Assembly (NCBI RefSeq): GCF_001431045.1
Contig: NZ_BCLE01000010.1
Span: 28,869-92,868, forward strand
From: Streptococcus orisasini
GTDB taxonomy: Bacteria > Bacillota > Bacilli > Lactobacillales > Streptococcaceae
Length of the DNA stretch: 64,000 nucleotides
Direction of reading: 5' to 3'
Shown here: in pieces, positions 27,686 to 38,017 of the stretch
Layout of the letters: the number at the start of each line of letters is the position of its first letter
How positions within the stretch are numbered: the stretch's first letter is position 1
The notes under the pieces: generated by a model
What the model was told of the DNA's origin: nothing
Seen by the model: the letters and a program-made list of their open reading frames with translations, nothing else
Databases searched by the model: none
Translations under genes and position numbers: made by a program

Positions 27686-28612
27686 TTATCCCTTTTCTTT
27701 AATAATATAAACAGGTCTTTTTTTTGTTTCTAGGAAAATCTTTGCGATATATTTCCCAATAATCCCTAAGGCCAACAGCTGCAATCCTCCAATGAAAAGG
27801 ATAATAGATACAAGACTGGCCCAGCCTGTTACAGGATCTCCAAACAAAAGTTTTCTACAAACAATAAATAAAATACTGAAAATAGAAACAATGAAAGAAA
27901 CGGAACCTGTCCATGTTGCTATATTCAAAGGTGCTTCAGAGAAATTAATAAAACCATCCATCGAATAGCGCAACAAACTCCAAAAGCTCCATGATGTTTC
28001 TCCAGCTACTCGATCACGATTCTCATAGGAAATATAATAAACATTATAGCCGACCCAAGCAAAAAGCCCCTTTGAAAAGCGATTAACCTCATTCAGTTCC
28101 AAAATACTGTCAACAACTTGACGTGTCATTAAGCGAAAGTCACGTGCACCATCAACCATTTCCGTACTAGAAATTTTATTGATAAGCCAATAAAACGTCT
28201 TAGCAAAAAAAGATCTAATAATTGGTTCCCCTTTACGGTCAGCACGACGAGTCCCTACAACATCATATCCCTCTTTAATTTTATTGTACATTTCTTGCAA
28301 CAATTCAGGTGGATCCTGTAAATCAGCATCCATAACCGTGATAAATTCTCCATCTGTTGCTTCGAGACCGGCTAACAAAGCAGCTTCTTTCCCAAAGTTA
28401 CGAGAAAAAGAGAGGTAATGCGTGTTTTTAAACTTGCTAGAAATCTCACGAAGAATTTCTAAAGTTCCATCTTTGGAACCGTCATTGACAAAAATATAAT
28501 CAAAGGATAATTCATCGCTCATTCGTTCTTCAACTTTTTTACATGCGTTTAAGAAAGGAATAATGGTTTTTTCCTCATTATAACAAGGAATGACTATTGA
28601 TAATTTTTTCAT
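27686..28612 (-). CDS. GtrB/DPM-like polyprenyl-phosphate sugar synthase (GT2), SccN-like
   Basis: This 308-residue family 2 glycosyltransferase has the N-terminal catalytic domain (VIPCYNEEKTI, FVNDGSKDGT, MDADLQDPPE) and two C-terminal membrane helices (about 230-255 and 265-290), the GtrB layout. Such enzymes load glucose or another sugar onto undecaprenyl phosphate for use outside the membrane. As the last gene of the rhamnan locus, it likely makes the donor for side-chain sugars, like SccN in S. mutans; the sugar is inferred. AGGGAGGAG precedes ATG, and the start overlaps the preceding gene by 35 bases. Confidence 0.9.
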   Translation of the reverse strand: MKKLSIVIPCYNEEKTIIPFLNACKKVEERMSDELSFDYIFVNDGSKDGTLEILREISSKFKNTHYLSFSRNFGKEAALLAGLEATDGEFITVMDADLQDPPELLQEMYNKIKEGYDVVGTRRADRKGEPIIRSFFAKTFYWLINKISSTEMVDGARDFRLMTRQVVDSILELNEVNRFSKGLFAWVGYNVYYISYENRDRVAGETSWSFWSLLRYSMDGFINFSEAPLNIATWTGSVSFIVSIFSILFIVCRKLLFGDPVTGWASLVSIILFIGGLQLLALGIIGKYIAKIFLETKKRPVYIIKEKG

Positions 28613-30344
28613 GGCTCCTCCCTCTTATTTTTAAAAAAGATATAAAAACGTATACAAGCAATGAAGTCCATGCTATGAACTCTATTGTAAACCCTAAAAT
28701 CTGTGTCTTTGTTTTTTGATAAAATACCTTAACCTTACCACTGGATTTAACTTTGATAACAGCTCTGCCATCGTATAAAGCCTTTGTATTAGTATTAGGC
28801 TTATGCAACTGCTTATAATTTTTAATTTCATTCTTGGATAATCGTTTATTGATTATCTTTGGAGCACTTCCGGACGCTCCATCAGAATATTTTGCAACAT
28901 AGCCTTTATACCAAATTCTAGGTAAAACAATATTACTATTTGAATTTCTATCTTTTATTTGATAGTTAAATTCTAGCAAATTATATTTATTTTTAACATT
29001 TGAAATCGTAATATTATTTTTATCAAAATCAAATTTATTAATTGAGCCATCTCTTACATGATTGTGATCAACACTCAAGTTAAAGTATTCATCTCCAGAA
29101 GTATCGTATGTCGTTAAAGAAGGATGAGTAAAAGCATTAATCCCTTTGGTATTTTGTTCACGCATGACATTAATATTAGTTGTAGTCAAAGCATATTTTT
29201 GTGCATAATTTGCCGAATTTGGAGTAAACCTAAGCGGGAACCAGAGAATATAAAACAGTACTTGAACACAAGCTAAAGTCAACACAGTCGATCGTTTACA
29301 TGATGTGGCTATTGCCATGAAAATTAAAATTGGCAAAAAATATGTTAATCTGCTAGTATATTGCAAGGTAGCTAAAAAGGAATATTTTAAAATATCTTCC
29401 CATGGCAATATCCCCGACGAAATGATAAAAATTACAATAACGGTAACAACAAGTTGTTTAGAGAATCGAGTAAGTTTTTTAAATATCAATAGCAAAAATA
29501 GTAAGAATACCAGAGAAATAGGAAACATATAATTCTTGATAATTACAAATAAATCATCTTCTACCATTAATGCTGATGTTGGGAAAGGAAAGTCTCTCAA
29601 TATCCACGAAACAAAAAATAACTGAGATTTACTTTGCTCTAGATACTGTAAAATGAATCCTGCTGACAAAGCTAAAGCTATCAATAAGGACAAGAAGAAA
29701 GACTGGATCACTTTTTTATTAATCTTTTTATAATTAATAAGGACAAAAATAAATGATGTTATAGCTAAGACTACGGTTGAAATAATATGAGTTTGAACCA
29801 GCAATGCTACTGTAATCCCCAATGGAATTGGATTAAATCTATCTAAATAAAAGACCTTATAAAGACAGTAAATCAAATATGGCACCATAAAAGCAACAGC
29901 AGTCATGCCAAAACCAAAAAATGGATAGGTAGCAGGAATTACCATGGCAAACGCCAATGATTTAGACTTACTTTTTGTTATCTGGTATAAGCTATAATAA
30001 GATATCCATGTAGTTAAAACCACTACAATGAAAGCAAAAGATGTAAAAGCTACTGTAGCAATTTTGGTTTTTAAAAAAACTAATGCTGGAATGTAAAAAA
30101 GCCAATTTCCATAAAACATTGGAACAGAGTAACCAACTCCAAAACCATATAAAAAGTTTAAATTAGGCAAAAAATCATTATGACTAATTGACTGAGCTAA
30201 TCCTAATATTCTGGCCATATGAAAAGGGTAATCAAAAATTTGACTATTAGTATTAATAGAGATATACGAAATTACAGTAAAAATAACTGCGTAAACTAAT
30301 AAAATAAAATAACTATTACATATATATTTTTTTATTTTGTTCAA
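28578..30344 (-). CDS. Polytopic GT-C-like membrane protein of the polysaccharide side-chain cassette
   Basis: This 588-residue protein has about a dozen helices in the first 370 residues, an extracytoplasmic soluble part (about 380-555), and a final helix (about 555-575). An early loop holds FDYPFHMARILGL, where D-x-x-x-H resembles the acidic/His motif of GT-C transferases that use lipid-linked sugars. It probably transfers the sugar made by the downstream GtrB-like enzyme to the rhamnan backbone. The start is TTG at 30344, with AGAGG 6 bases upstream. Base composition is clearly more AT-rich than rgpA-F. I recognise the class, not the exact family member. Confidence 0.75.
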   Translation of the reverse strand: MNKIKKYICNSYFILLVYAVIFTVISYISINTNSQIFDYPFHMARILGLAQSISHNDFLPNLNFLYGFGVGYSVPMFYGNWLFYIPALVFLKTKIATVAFTSFAFIVVVLTTWISYYSLYQITKSKSKSLAFAMVIPATYPFFGFGMTAVAFMVPYLIYCLYKVFYLDRFNPIPLGITVALLVQTHIISTVVLAITSFIFVLINYKKINKKVIQSFFLSLLIALALSAGFILQYLEQSKSQLFFVSWILRDFPFPTSALMVEDDLFVIIKNYMFPISLVFLLFLLLIFKKLTRFSKQLVVTVIVIFIISSGILPWEDILKYSFLATLQYTSRLTYFLPILIFMAIATSCKRSTVLTLACVQVLFYILWFPLRFTPNSANYAQKYALTTTNINVMREQNTKGINAFTHPSLTTYDTSGDEYFNLSVDHNHVRDGSINKFDFDKNNITISNVKNKYNLLEFNYQIKDRNSNSNIVLPRIWYKGYVAKYSDGASGSAPKIINKRLSKNEIKNYKQLHKPNTNTKALYDGRAVIKVKSSGKVKVFYQKTKTQILGFTIEFIAWTSLLVYVFISFLKIRGRSHEKIINSHSLL

Positions 30345-30356
30345 AATTTACCTCTT

Positions 30357-32819
30357 TCATTTAGGGATTTTAAAAAAATCAGATTTATCTTTTAAATATC
30401 TCCTACCAGAAATTAAATCGTACTCAACCATCTGCAAATCTTTTGCTGTTTTTTGCTGCTCTTTTGTTAACTTTTCTTTATCAACACTTGATTTATCAAG
30501 AACTTCTGTTAATAGAGCATAATAAGGAGATACTTTAGAAGATGTTTGTTTCAACAGTTCGGCTGAGAAATCACTGGAATTAACTAATGGATAAGTTAAT
30601 TTTTTAGTAGGATAATTACTCCAAATGAAATAATCTGTTTCATATTGAGTATCTGGATTATTTTTAAAAGCACTTTGAGGATAAAAACTAGGTAAATGAT
30701 CTCCATAAAAAACAACTGTTATTTTTTGTTTTAATTTTTTTAATTCATTTAAAAAATTTAATGTAGAATTATCAGTGTTGTTAAGCAACCTAGCATAATT
30801 CGATAATTGTTCATTCTGTTCGTCAGAAAAATCTTTTCCTTTACCATAGACATCTGATGGTTCTGAGTAGCTCCAAGGAACATGATTTTGATATGTGATT
30901 ACTGAAATAAATTTATTCCCATTTTCTATGTTATTTAATACTGTAGAATAAGTTGATTCATCACTCGGGAAGAGACCTTTACGAACAAAATTTTTAATAT
31001 TTTCATCCCCATTTTTACTAGCAATAAATTTTTTAAAGCCCAATTTATCATAAACATTTTTTCGAGAATACGTTTGTGCATCCCCTAAATGGATCACTAG
31101 TCTATCATTAGGTTTGTATAAATTACTTATAGAAGGAACATAGGACATTTTAGGAAAAACATCCGTAAAGAGAGCGGAAATACTAGGAGATAAATTATAC
31201 ATAGGTAAACTAGTCAATGTTTGAAATTCCATATTTGCAGTACCGCCACCATAACCATCGGATTTCATTAAACCGCTTGTATTTGCGGATTTTAATGAAT
31301 CAATATTAGGTAATATATTTTTTGATAGTTGTACTCCATCAACTCTTTTAGGATTTGAAAGGCTTTCACTTAAAACATAAATAACTGTCTGATCTTGTAT
31401 GTTATTAGGCCTCTCCTTATTTATATTTTTCGAAAGCTTACTATATTTTTTATAAATGTGATCAATAGTTTCTCTGCTGTAACCTTTTGGCATCTCCATT
31501 ACAGGAGTAGTCAACTGTTTAACCCATACAAACATCAATGATCTATAACTAGCATGTGTTGTTGTTCCCATCCAAAAAACATTATAATTATTATTTAATT
31601 GAGTAATAACAGGAATATCATCTGGTATTTGCTTGTTTTTTTCTGAAGCAAAAATATTTAAAGTTGAGAAAATAAAGAGCCCGATTATTAGATTGGTTAA
31701 TAACCAAAATCGTTTCTTTTTAATTATCCTATTATGAAAAAGTTCTTTTTTAAAACAAAAATAACCAATCACTATTATTAATAATAGCATAAAAAGAGCA
31801 TAAAATACTATCTGTACATTAATAAATTGCACAATCAGATCAATCTGTTTAATCCATGCAAAATCTGATGGAAGCATTGGTTCGTTTCTCATCTCTTGCT
31901 TTAAAAAATTCGCTATGGAAACAATAATCCAGAATGTTACATTTATGATAGTTGCTATAATATAGTTATTGATTAATAAATACACAAATAAACAAAGAAC
32001 AAATATTACTATAATCTGAAAAGTAGTCGCTGCTGGAAATACATACATTTTCATCAGCTCCCCTTGCTTAGCTACTCCCATTTGTAGTGTATAGTTAAAT
32101 ATTATAGCAAATAATGAACTTGTTAAAATACAAAGTGAATAGGTGGCTTTTTTATTCTTAAAATCCTCTAGCCCTTTGAATATTTGATAAAGTAAAAATG
32201 TATATAAAGATGTTAAAAATAAGATTACTATTGAATAATTTAAAAAATCTGAAGTATCATTTTTTACTAAAAATAACCTTTGTAGTTCTGCTATGGATAA
32301 TTTATCATTTAATATTACTGATGAAAAAATAATGGATAGTAAAAATTTATTATTATTAAATCCAACAGGAATTATTGAGTTTTTCTGATGTTTTAACAAG
32401 AATCTAACTATTACCTTTCCTAAAAAAGATAATAGAATCATTAAACCAATAACAAATATAAAATTGAATTGCCAAAAGTTATTTTCACCTATGTCCCAAA
32501 TTTTAAAACTTGTATTGTTCAAATTTCTTGTAATAACAAGAAAATAAGCAATAATGAGATAGAGGAAATAGCTGCTAAATAAATTTAAAAGAAACTTCCA
32601 GTTTATATGATTAACTAGGTAAAAAGCAATTCCTAAAACAGACAATATAAAGAAGGTATTAGCTAAAGGTGTTTGACTTTGGAAACCTTTAATTAAATCT
32701 TGTGTCCCCTTCCAAATAGCCTGATTGAGAGTATAAAAATTGATGTAAAAAGTAAAAACTAATAATAGTATTGAATGAACAATCTTTACCCAATTAATAT
32801 TTTTTAGATTGTTTTTCAT
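30357..32819 (-). CDS. sccH: GacH/SccH-type glycerol-phosphate transferase (LTA-synthase-like)
   Basis: This 820-residue protein has about 11-12 membrane helices (residues 1-395) and a C-terminal extracellular alkaline-phosphatase-superfamily domain (about 440-780). The nucleophile threonine is expected in GYGGGTANMEFQTL, and metal-ligand motifs occur in YVLSESLSNP and FYGDHLPSF. GacH/SccH proteins add sn-glycerol-1-phosphate to side chains of streptococcal rhamnose polysaccharides and affect zinc and phospholipase sensitivity. The start overlaps the rgpF stop (ATGA). It is AT-rich like the following gene. Confidence 0.88.
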   Translation of the reverse strand: MKNNLKNINWVKIVHSILLLVFTFYINFYTLNQAIWKGTQDLIKGFQSQTPLANTFFILSVLGIAFYLVNHINWKFLLNLFSSYFLYLIIAYFLVITRNLNNTSFKIWDIGENNFWQFNFIFVIGLMILLSFLGKVIVRFLLKHQKNSIIPVGFNNNKFLLSIIFSSVILNDKLSIAELQRLFLVKNDTSDFLNYSIVILFLTSLYTFLLYQIFKGLEDFKNKKATYSLCILTSSLFAIIFNYTLQMGVAKQGELMKMYVFPAATTFQIIVIFVLCLFVYLLINNYIIATIINVTFWIIVSIANFLKQEMRNEPMLPSDFAWIKQIDLIVQFINVQIVFYALFMLLLIIVIGYFCFKKELFHNRIIKKKRFWLLTNLIIGLFIFSTLNIFASEKNKQIPDDIPVITQLNNNYNVFWMGTTTHASYRSLMFVWVKQLTTPVMEMPKGYSRETIDHIYKKYSKLSKNINKERPNNIQDQTVIYVLSESLSNPKRVDGVQLSKNILPNIDSLKSANTSGLMKSDGYGGGTANMEFQTLTSLPMYNLSPSISALFTDVFPKMSYVPSISNLYKPNDRLVIHLGDAQTYSRKNVYDKLGFKKFIASKNGDENIKNFVRKGLFPSDESTYSTVLNNIENGNKFISVITYQNHVPWSYSEPSDVYGKGKDFSDEQNEQLSNYARLLNNTDNSTLNFLNELKKLKQKITVVFYGDHLPSFYPQSAFKNNPDTQYETDYFIWSNYPTKKLTYPLVNSSDFSAELLKQTSSKVSPYYALLTEVLDKSSVDKEKLTKEQQKTAKDLQMVEYDLISGRRYLKDKSDFFKIPK

Positions 32820-34567
32820 GATTTTATCTTTTGCAGAGAGCGTTTGATGATATATTTGACTGCCCTGGCTGGACCGATGAAAATATATTTAAAGGCTCCC
32901 TTTATTCCTCCCATATGGTTAAAATCGACAAAGGTATGAGGTGCTGAGTTTCCTCGATCATTTAACAGTTTGTTGTCTATAAACGGTGTCAAATCAACAG
33001 GATTTTTAGAAATTCTAAAATCGTAATGCTCATTCCAAGCGATATAAACTAACAGCCGTTCAATAGCATGCAAGATTGAATTTTGTGGAAGAGGTTCTGA
33101 AGGCACATCTTTATCGGACAGATCTAAGTCAAAAAGCGGCTTTAAGGCGCTATATTTGAACCAGACAAAGGTACCGTAGCTCATGACAAAGGTTTGAAAA
33201 TCCTCAAAATCAATGGACTTGCTCAGTCCCATCTTTTGCCATAGGTCATTCATCTCCGGTGCAATCAAATGCTCGTTCCAAGCGTTAACAATCTTATTAT
33301 AGCGAAAGAAAGTAGGAATATCTGCAATAACTAAACCAATCTTTGGATTGCCAACAAGTTCTGAGAGAATACTGTCAGCCGGTTTAATCAGCATGTTGAT
33401 CAGTTCTTTGCGCCAAGACTCACCTGCCCAAAAGTCAGCTTCTTTGGATTTTTTGGTGTGAAAATGACCGACATAATCATATTGGGACAGCTCTGCTTTT
33501 AATTTTAGCATGGGCAGCACATCGCGGCCGATATTTCCTGTTACAAAGATTTGAGCTTCCTGTATGTTTGCTGCCAGAATTTTCTCAATTTCACTTTTCT
33601 TATCTTCACTGTCTGTCGTGATAAATAAATCATAAGGAAAGTGAAAGTGAGCAAAACTGTCCAAAAATTCTTCCAGCAAGTCGACATAAAAAACATGGAG
33701 ATGTACTGCTACTTTTTGTCCGCTCAAATCGGCATTGTGCTCTTTTTTTATGTATTTATGGCCTAATAAATAACTGAAATCCGGATAATTAATTTCTGAC
33801 ATATGAGACACAATAAGGTCAACCGGATAAGACGAGCGACTTTCAATATCATTCAAAAGATAAGGTGTAATAGACTGATTAGCATTAATAGCCTTAACCT
33901 TAATAAAAGGAACTTGATGATTTAAAATAGCCGTTGGGTGATAATAGGAAAAATCAGCATGCAAGAGCTGGCTGGCATCCTCGTTTCTTGTATCAAAGAC
34001 CACCCCGTAATTAAACCCTGCATCCAACAGCGTCGTTGTGACCTGTGTTTCATACTGATCAATGACCTTTTGAACATCTTGATATTCAGTTACATTTTGC
34101 CAAAATTCTCTGAAAACTGAACTGTTTAAGACCGGTTTTTGGAAGGAAATGAAATAGCTTTGAATATGTTCACGAAAGGCCTTGGTCGCACGGTTATTAG
34201 TCAATCCCCAGAAATCCACTGACTGATCTGCTTCAAATTTCTGATAAATCGGTGCTAGATCCCAAAGAGGACCAAAACAAGTATCGTTCATGGTCGTAAC
34301 GGAATCATAGTTTTTCAATTCATCGAAGCCGATAAAGGCAAGACCATCACGCCAAGCGGCAAAGTCAAAGCCAGAATTTTGGCGCTGAATAAAATGATCC
34401 ATCAGATCTTCTTCTCTCAGCTTATCAAAATCGGCTGAGGCAAGCTCACTATTTGAGATAAAAACAATTTTGGAGAATAAGGGTCTTAACTGAGTCAGCT
34501 GGTAGACAACGTGGGAACTAAGACGATTATATTTATTAAAGTGAACATACAAAAGCAAACGCTTCAT
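32816..34567 (-). CDS. rgpF: Rhamnan synthesis protein RgpF
   Basis: RgpF is a cytoplasmic rhamnosyltransferase of the rhamnose-glucose polysaccharide backbone. The 583 residues show two halves of the RgpF family (PF05045): an N-terminal part with FAAWRDGLAFIGFDEL and NDTCFGP, and a second part starting near 275 (AVHLHVFYVDLLEEFLDSF, ENIGRDVLPMLKLKAEL-like motif VTGNIGRDVLPML, HFHTKKS). It overlaps rgpE by 4 bases and carries a good AGGAG before ATG. Base composition is similar to rgpA-E and unlike the next gene. Confidence 0.95.
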   Translation of the reverse strand: MKRLLLYVHFNKYNRLSSHVVYQLTQLRPLFSKIVFISNSELASADFDKLREEDLMDHFIQRQNSGFDFAAWRDGLAFIGFDELKNYDSVTTMNDTCFGPLWDLAPIYQKFEADQSVDFWGLTNNRATKAFREHIQSYFISFQKPVLNSSVFREFWQNVTEYQDVQKVIDQYETQVTTTLLDAGFNYGVVFDTRNEDASQLLHADFSYYHPTAILNHQVPFIKVKAINANQSITPYLLNDIESRSSYPVDLIVSHMSEINYPDFSYLLGHKYIKKEHNADLSGQKVAVHLHVFYVDLLEEFLDSFAHFHFPYDLFITTDSEDKKSEIEKILAANIQEAQIFVTGNIGRDVLPMLKLKAELSQYDYVGHFHTKKSKEADFWAGESWRKELINMLIKPADSILSELVGNPKIGLVIADIPTFFRYNKIVNAWNEHLIAPEMNDLWQKMGLSKSIDFEDFQTFVMSYGTFVWFKYSALKPLFDLDLSDKDVPSEPLPQNSILHAIERLLVYIAWNEHYDFRISKNPVDLTPFIDNKLLNDRGNSAPHTFVDFNHMGGIKGAFKYIFIGPARAVKYIIKRSLQKIKS

Positions 34568-35958
34568 TTCTTTCTCCTGATTAAATTGATAATTTTTGTA
34601 GGAATAGTCCAGCGGCGGGAATGAATAACCGCATTGTAACGATTGGTCATTTCATTGAGCTGCTGGTGGTACTGATCCCTTTCAGAGACAATTTTTTGGT
34701 ACTGATATTTATAGGACAGCACTTCTTTTAATTCCGCTCTTGCTGCTGCTAATTCTTCTGCTAAGCTATTAGCAACAAAGTCAGGCTGTTTAGGTCTGTC
34801 AGCATTGAACCACTCGTAAATCAACTGAAATGTTTTATTTCCCTGCTGAGAAATATCGTAGATAATCTGAGGATCAGGGGCTACAAAATAGTAAGCTTCG
34901 TCAACTACTTTAGCATTGGTCCAAACCGGCAGCAATTCCGTATCAAATTGGGTGTTAATTAGGGAAACCTTGCGATAATAACTTGGAATTTCAGACAAAT
35001 CAATGCGGATTTTTTGCACATCTTCTGCAAAGCTCAGCTGAAGGCTGCCTGAGTGCTCCAAAGGAAAATGCAGGCAGTCTTCTTCTGAAAAAGACTGCTC
35101 GCTACCGCGATCCAAATAAATGGTAATCTGCTGATTTTCCCAACTGTTTTCACCCTGCTGAGCCAAGGCTTTTTCAAACTCATTGTGCTGAGGAAGTAAA
35201 AATTCTAAAATCCTTTTGTAATCACTGTCAGGATACTTAGCAATATACTCTAACTGTGTTGCCAAAAGTTTATCAAATCGTTTCCCTATCTTTTCAAAAT
35301 CTTTCGTCCGGGAATCAGATTCGGCATCCATTCGATAGACAGTTGTTGAATCTTCTAAGAAAGCTAGCTTTGTCCTGCGGAATAATTCCAGCTGAATATT
35401 GAAAGTATCATCAACAGCATCACTGTTAATTTGATTATTTACCTCTAACATCAGCTCGGTCTCCACAAGCCAGGTTGAAGCCATGGTCATGCCTTTTAAG
35501 GCCAGCATTTTTTCATAAGAATCCATAAAAGGAATAATGCCGTTTTTCAAGACTTCTTTTTGAGTGACTTCTCCATTAGAATCTACCATATCAAAGTCTG
35601 TATTGGACCATCTGGATTCCGGAGAGGCTTCTAAAAGCTCAACCTGCTTTTGAAGCTTAAATTTATCAGTCCAGTAATCATCACCGTCGCACCTGGCAAT
35701 ATACTGGCCCTTAGCTTCTTTACAAATATCAAGCCAAGTTCTCGTTATCCCTTTGTTGGTCTCATTGAAGAACAGTCTAATTTTATCGGGATAGCGCTCA
35801 CCATACTGCCGCATGATTTCCGGTGAGTGGTCGCTTGAAGCGTCATCTACGACAATAATCTCAAAAGGAAAATCTGTCTGTTGAGCTAAAAAGCTTTCAA
35901 TAGCTTCCGCGATCCAATCTCCCTTATTAAAATTAGTACAAATAATGGAAACCTTCAT
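34564..35958 (-). CDS. rgpE: Glycosyltransferase RgpE (GT2)
   Basis: This 464-residue GT2 enzyme has the N-terminal GT-A fold (IICTNFNKGDWIAEAI, VVDDASSDHSPEI, RCDGDDYWTDKFK) and a C-terminal extension ending in a predicted coiled-coil (about 400-445) and a basic tail. In S. mutans RgpE is implicated in adding glucose side residues to the rhamnan; the exact acceptor is not visible. It lies 14 bases after rgpD and overlaps rgpF. Confidence 0.92.
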   Translation of the reverse strand: MKVSIICTNFNKGDWIAEAIESFLAQQTDFPFEIIVVDDASSDHSPEIMRQYGERYPDKIRLFFNETNKGITRTWLDICKEAKGQYIARCDGDDYWTDKFKLQKQVELLEASPESRWSNTDFDMVDSNGEVTQKEVLKNGIIPFMDSYEKMLALKGMTMASTWLVETELMLEVNNQINSDAVDDTFNIQLELFRRTKLAFLEDSTTVYRMDAESDSRTKDFEKIGKRFDKLLATQLEYIAKYPDSDYKRILEFLLPQHNEFEKALAQQGENSWENQQITIYLDRGSEQSFSEEDCLHFPLEHSGSLQLSFAEDVQKIRIDLSEIPSYYRKVSLINTQFDTELLPVWTNAKVVDEAYYFVAPDPQIIYDISQQGNKTFQLIYEWFNADRPKQPDFVANSLAEELAAARAELKEVLSYKYQYQKIVSERDQYHQQLNEMTNRYNAVIHSRRWTIPTKIINLIRRKK

Positions 35959-35972
35959 ACTTCTTCCTTATC

Positions 35973-37196
35973 TTATCCGAACTGCCACTGACCATTACGC
36001 TGATAAAGACCGCTGGCTGAATCCAAAGCTGAAAGATCGTCCGCCTCAATATCATCACGGTGAACAACGATAATCGGTGTCTGCTTGGCATCAGAGAAGG
36101 CCAGCATCTGATTGTCATCATCACGAACAGTCACTTCTAACTTCAGTTTTATATCATTCAAATGCGCAATGTCACATTCATAGACGACCGATTTATGACC
36201 AGCGCCCGATGTTTTATAATCCATGGAATTATCATTGTAAACCCAGATATTGCGGTCAATATCTGTCAATGACAAAGCAATATAGGTTGGAACGTCATTA
36301 AGCACATCATAAGAAATTTCAAACCTAATCTTGTCTTTAGGCGTCATGGGATTGTCAGACAGGAGCTTAACCGCCAAATGTTCAACATGCGTGACCTGCT
36401 CTTTATCGGCATCCGCCTCAATCATCTCACCATTGTCATCAACAACCTTGTCGGTATTGTCAAAACTGTATTGGTTGGCAACATTGAAAGGCTCACCATA
36501 AGCCTTGATCAAGCCATCATCAATTAAAACAGCCTTGTTGCAATACTTCTTAACAGCCGCCATGTCATGAGTCACAAGGATCGTTGTCTTGCCACTTTCT
36601 TTTCTTTCCATAAAGTAGTCATTACACTTACGCTGGAAAGCTTCATCACCAACGGCTAAGACCTCATCAAGAATCAGGATATCTCCCTGAGCTTTGATGG
36701 CAACAGAGAAGGCCAAGCGAACCTGCATACCGCTGGAGTAGTTTTTGAGCTTTTGGTTCATGAACTCTTTAAGCTCGGCAAATTCCACGATATCATCATA
36801 CATAGCATCAACTTCTTCAGTTGAAAAGCCCAGCATAGCTCCGTTCATATAAACGTTCTCGCGGCCTGTCAGCTCAGGATTAAAACCAACTCCCAGCTCA
36901 ATAAAGGAAACCAGTTTCCCGTCGATGTTGACTGAGCCTTTTTCAGGCACATAAATTTGTGAAATGATTTTTAAAAGTGTGGATTTTCCTGAACCATTTC
37001 GGCCGACAATTCCAAAGAAATCGCCCTTCTCCACTTCAAAGTTGATGTCACGCAGAACGTGCTGTTTCTTATAGCCTTTAACGCCTTTAAAACGGTTAAC
37101 CAAGGTCGTGCGCAAGCTGTTTGTTGATTCAACAGGCAGCTTAAAATATTTGCTGACATGGTCAACTTTTACTGCAATATTATTTTCTTCTGTCAT
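35973..37196 (-). CDS. rgpD: Polysaccharide ABC exporter ATP-binding protein RgpD
   Basis: With RgpC this forms the Wzm/Wzt-type exporter that flips the lipid-linked rhamnan. The 407 residues have an ABC domain (Walker A GRNGSGKST, signature YSSGMQVRL, Walker B ILILDEV) and a C-terminal beta-sandwich extension (about 265-390), as in carbohydrate-recognising Wzt proteins. The ATG overlaps the rgpC stop (TAATG). Confidence 0.95.
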   Translation of the reverse strand: MTEENNIAVKVDHVSKYFKLPVESTNSLRTTLVNRFKGVKGYKKQHVLRDINFEVEKGDFFGIVGRNGSGKSTLLKIISQIYVPEKGSVNIDGKLVSFIELGVGFNPELTGRENVYMNGAMLGFSTEEVDAMYDDIVEFAELKEFMNQKLKNYSSGMQVRLAFSVAIKAQGDILILDEVLAVGDEAFQRKCNDYFMERKESGKTTILVTHDMAAVKKYCNKAVLIDDGLIKAYGEPFNVANQYSFDNTDKVVDDNGEMIEADADKEQVTHVEHLAVKLLSDNPMTPKDKIRFEISYDVLNDVPTYIALSLTDIDRNIWVYNDNSMDYKTSGAGHKSVVYECDIAHLNDIKLKLEVTVRDDDNQMLAFSDAKQTPIIVVHRDDIEADDLSALDSASGLYQRNGQWQFG

Positions 37197-38008
37197 TATA
37201 GAATCTCCGCAAATCTCTTAGAACTACGATTGAAAACAACTAATCCTACGCCAAAAATAATAAAAGGCAATACATAAGGAATAGCGTAATACCACCAGTG
37301 ATTAATCAACTGCCAGATGGTCAGATTGGCCTTATCAATCAAAAGGTAACGCAGGTCTTGAATCATCTGCGCCAAGGGATTGAGCATGATGATTTTACCG
37401 GCAAATACTCCCTTAGCTCCCTGATTGGTGATAAAGGTCAAGGGATAAATAATGGGTGTTGCATACATACCAGCCTGCAGGATAACTTCCCAAATCTGGC
37501 CGATATCACGGAATTTTACATAGAGAGTCGCTAAGAGCAAGGCTACTCCCCAAGCCATGATAAAGAGCTCGAAAAAGAGCGGAATTGATAGTAGAGCTGA
37601 CCAGCCAATGTGAACGCCGTTAACCAAAGAAAAGATTAGCACCACAATTAAATTGATACCAAAGTTGATCAAAGCTCCGCAGACTGCTGACAGTACAATG
37701 ATCGATTTTGAAAAGTTCAGCTTGCGCAGCAGATCACCACGGGTTACGATAGAGACCATTCCCATGCTGGTTGCCTCGGTAAAGAAAGACCAGATGACAT
37801 TGGCCAAGAGCAGGGCCACAGCAAAATGCGGAACATCTCCGCCCAACCGTAAGAAACGGATAAAGACCATGTACATGATCATAAACAGCAGCAAAGGTTT
37901 TAAAATTGACCAAAGGTAACCAATGACACTGCCCTGATAGCGCAGTTTAAAATCTGTTTTAATAAGTTCTTTTAGTAGGATACGATTTTTCTTACTAAGC
38001 AAATCCAT
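37196..38008 (-). CDS. rgpC: Polysaccharide ABC exporter permease RgpC
   Basis: This 270-residue ABC-2 permease has six predicted helices, and the usual FKLRYQGSVIGYLWSILKPL entry motif lies at residues 17-36. It exports the rhamnose-glucose polysaccharide together with RgpD. AGGAGAA precedes ATG, 9 bases after rgpB. Confidence 0.95.
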   Translation of the reverse strand: MDLLSKKNRILLKELIKTDFKLRYQGSVIGYLWSILKPLLLFMIMYMVFIRFLRLGGDVPHFAVALLLANVIWSFFTEATSMGMVSIVTRGDLLRKLNFSKSIIVLSAVCGALINFGINLIVVLIFSLVNGVHIGWSALLSIPLFFELFIMAWGVALLLATLYVKFRDIGQIWEVILQAGMYATPIIYPLTFITNQGAKGVFAGKIIMLNPLAQMIQDLRYLLIDKANLTIWQLINHWWYYAIPYVLPFIIFGVGLVVFNRSSKRFAEIL

Positions 38009-38017
38009 GATATTCTC

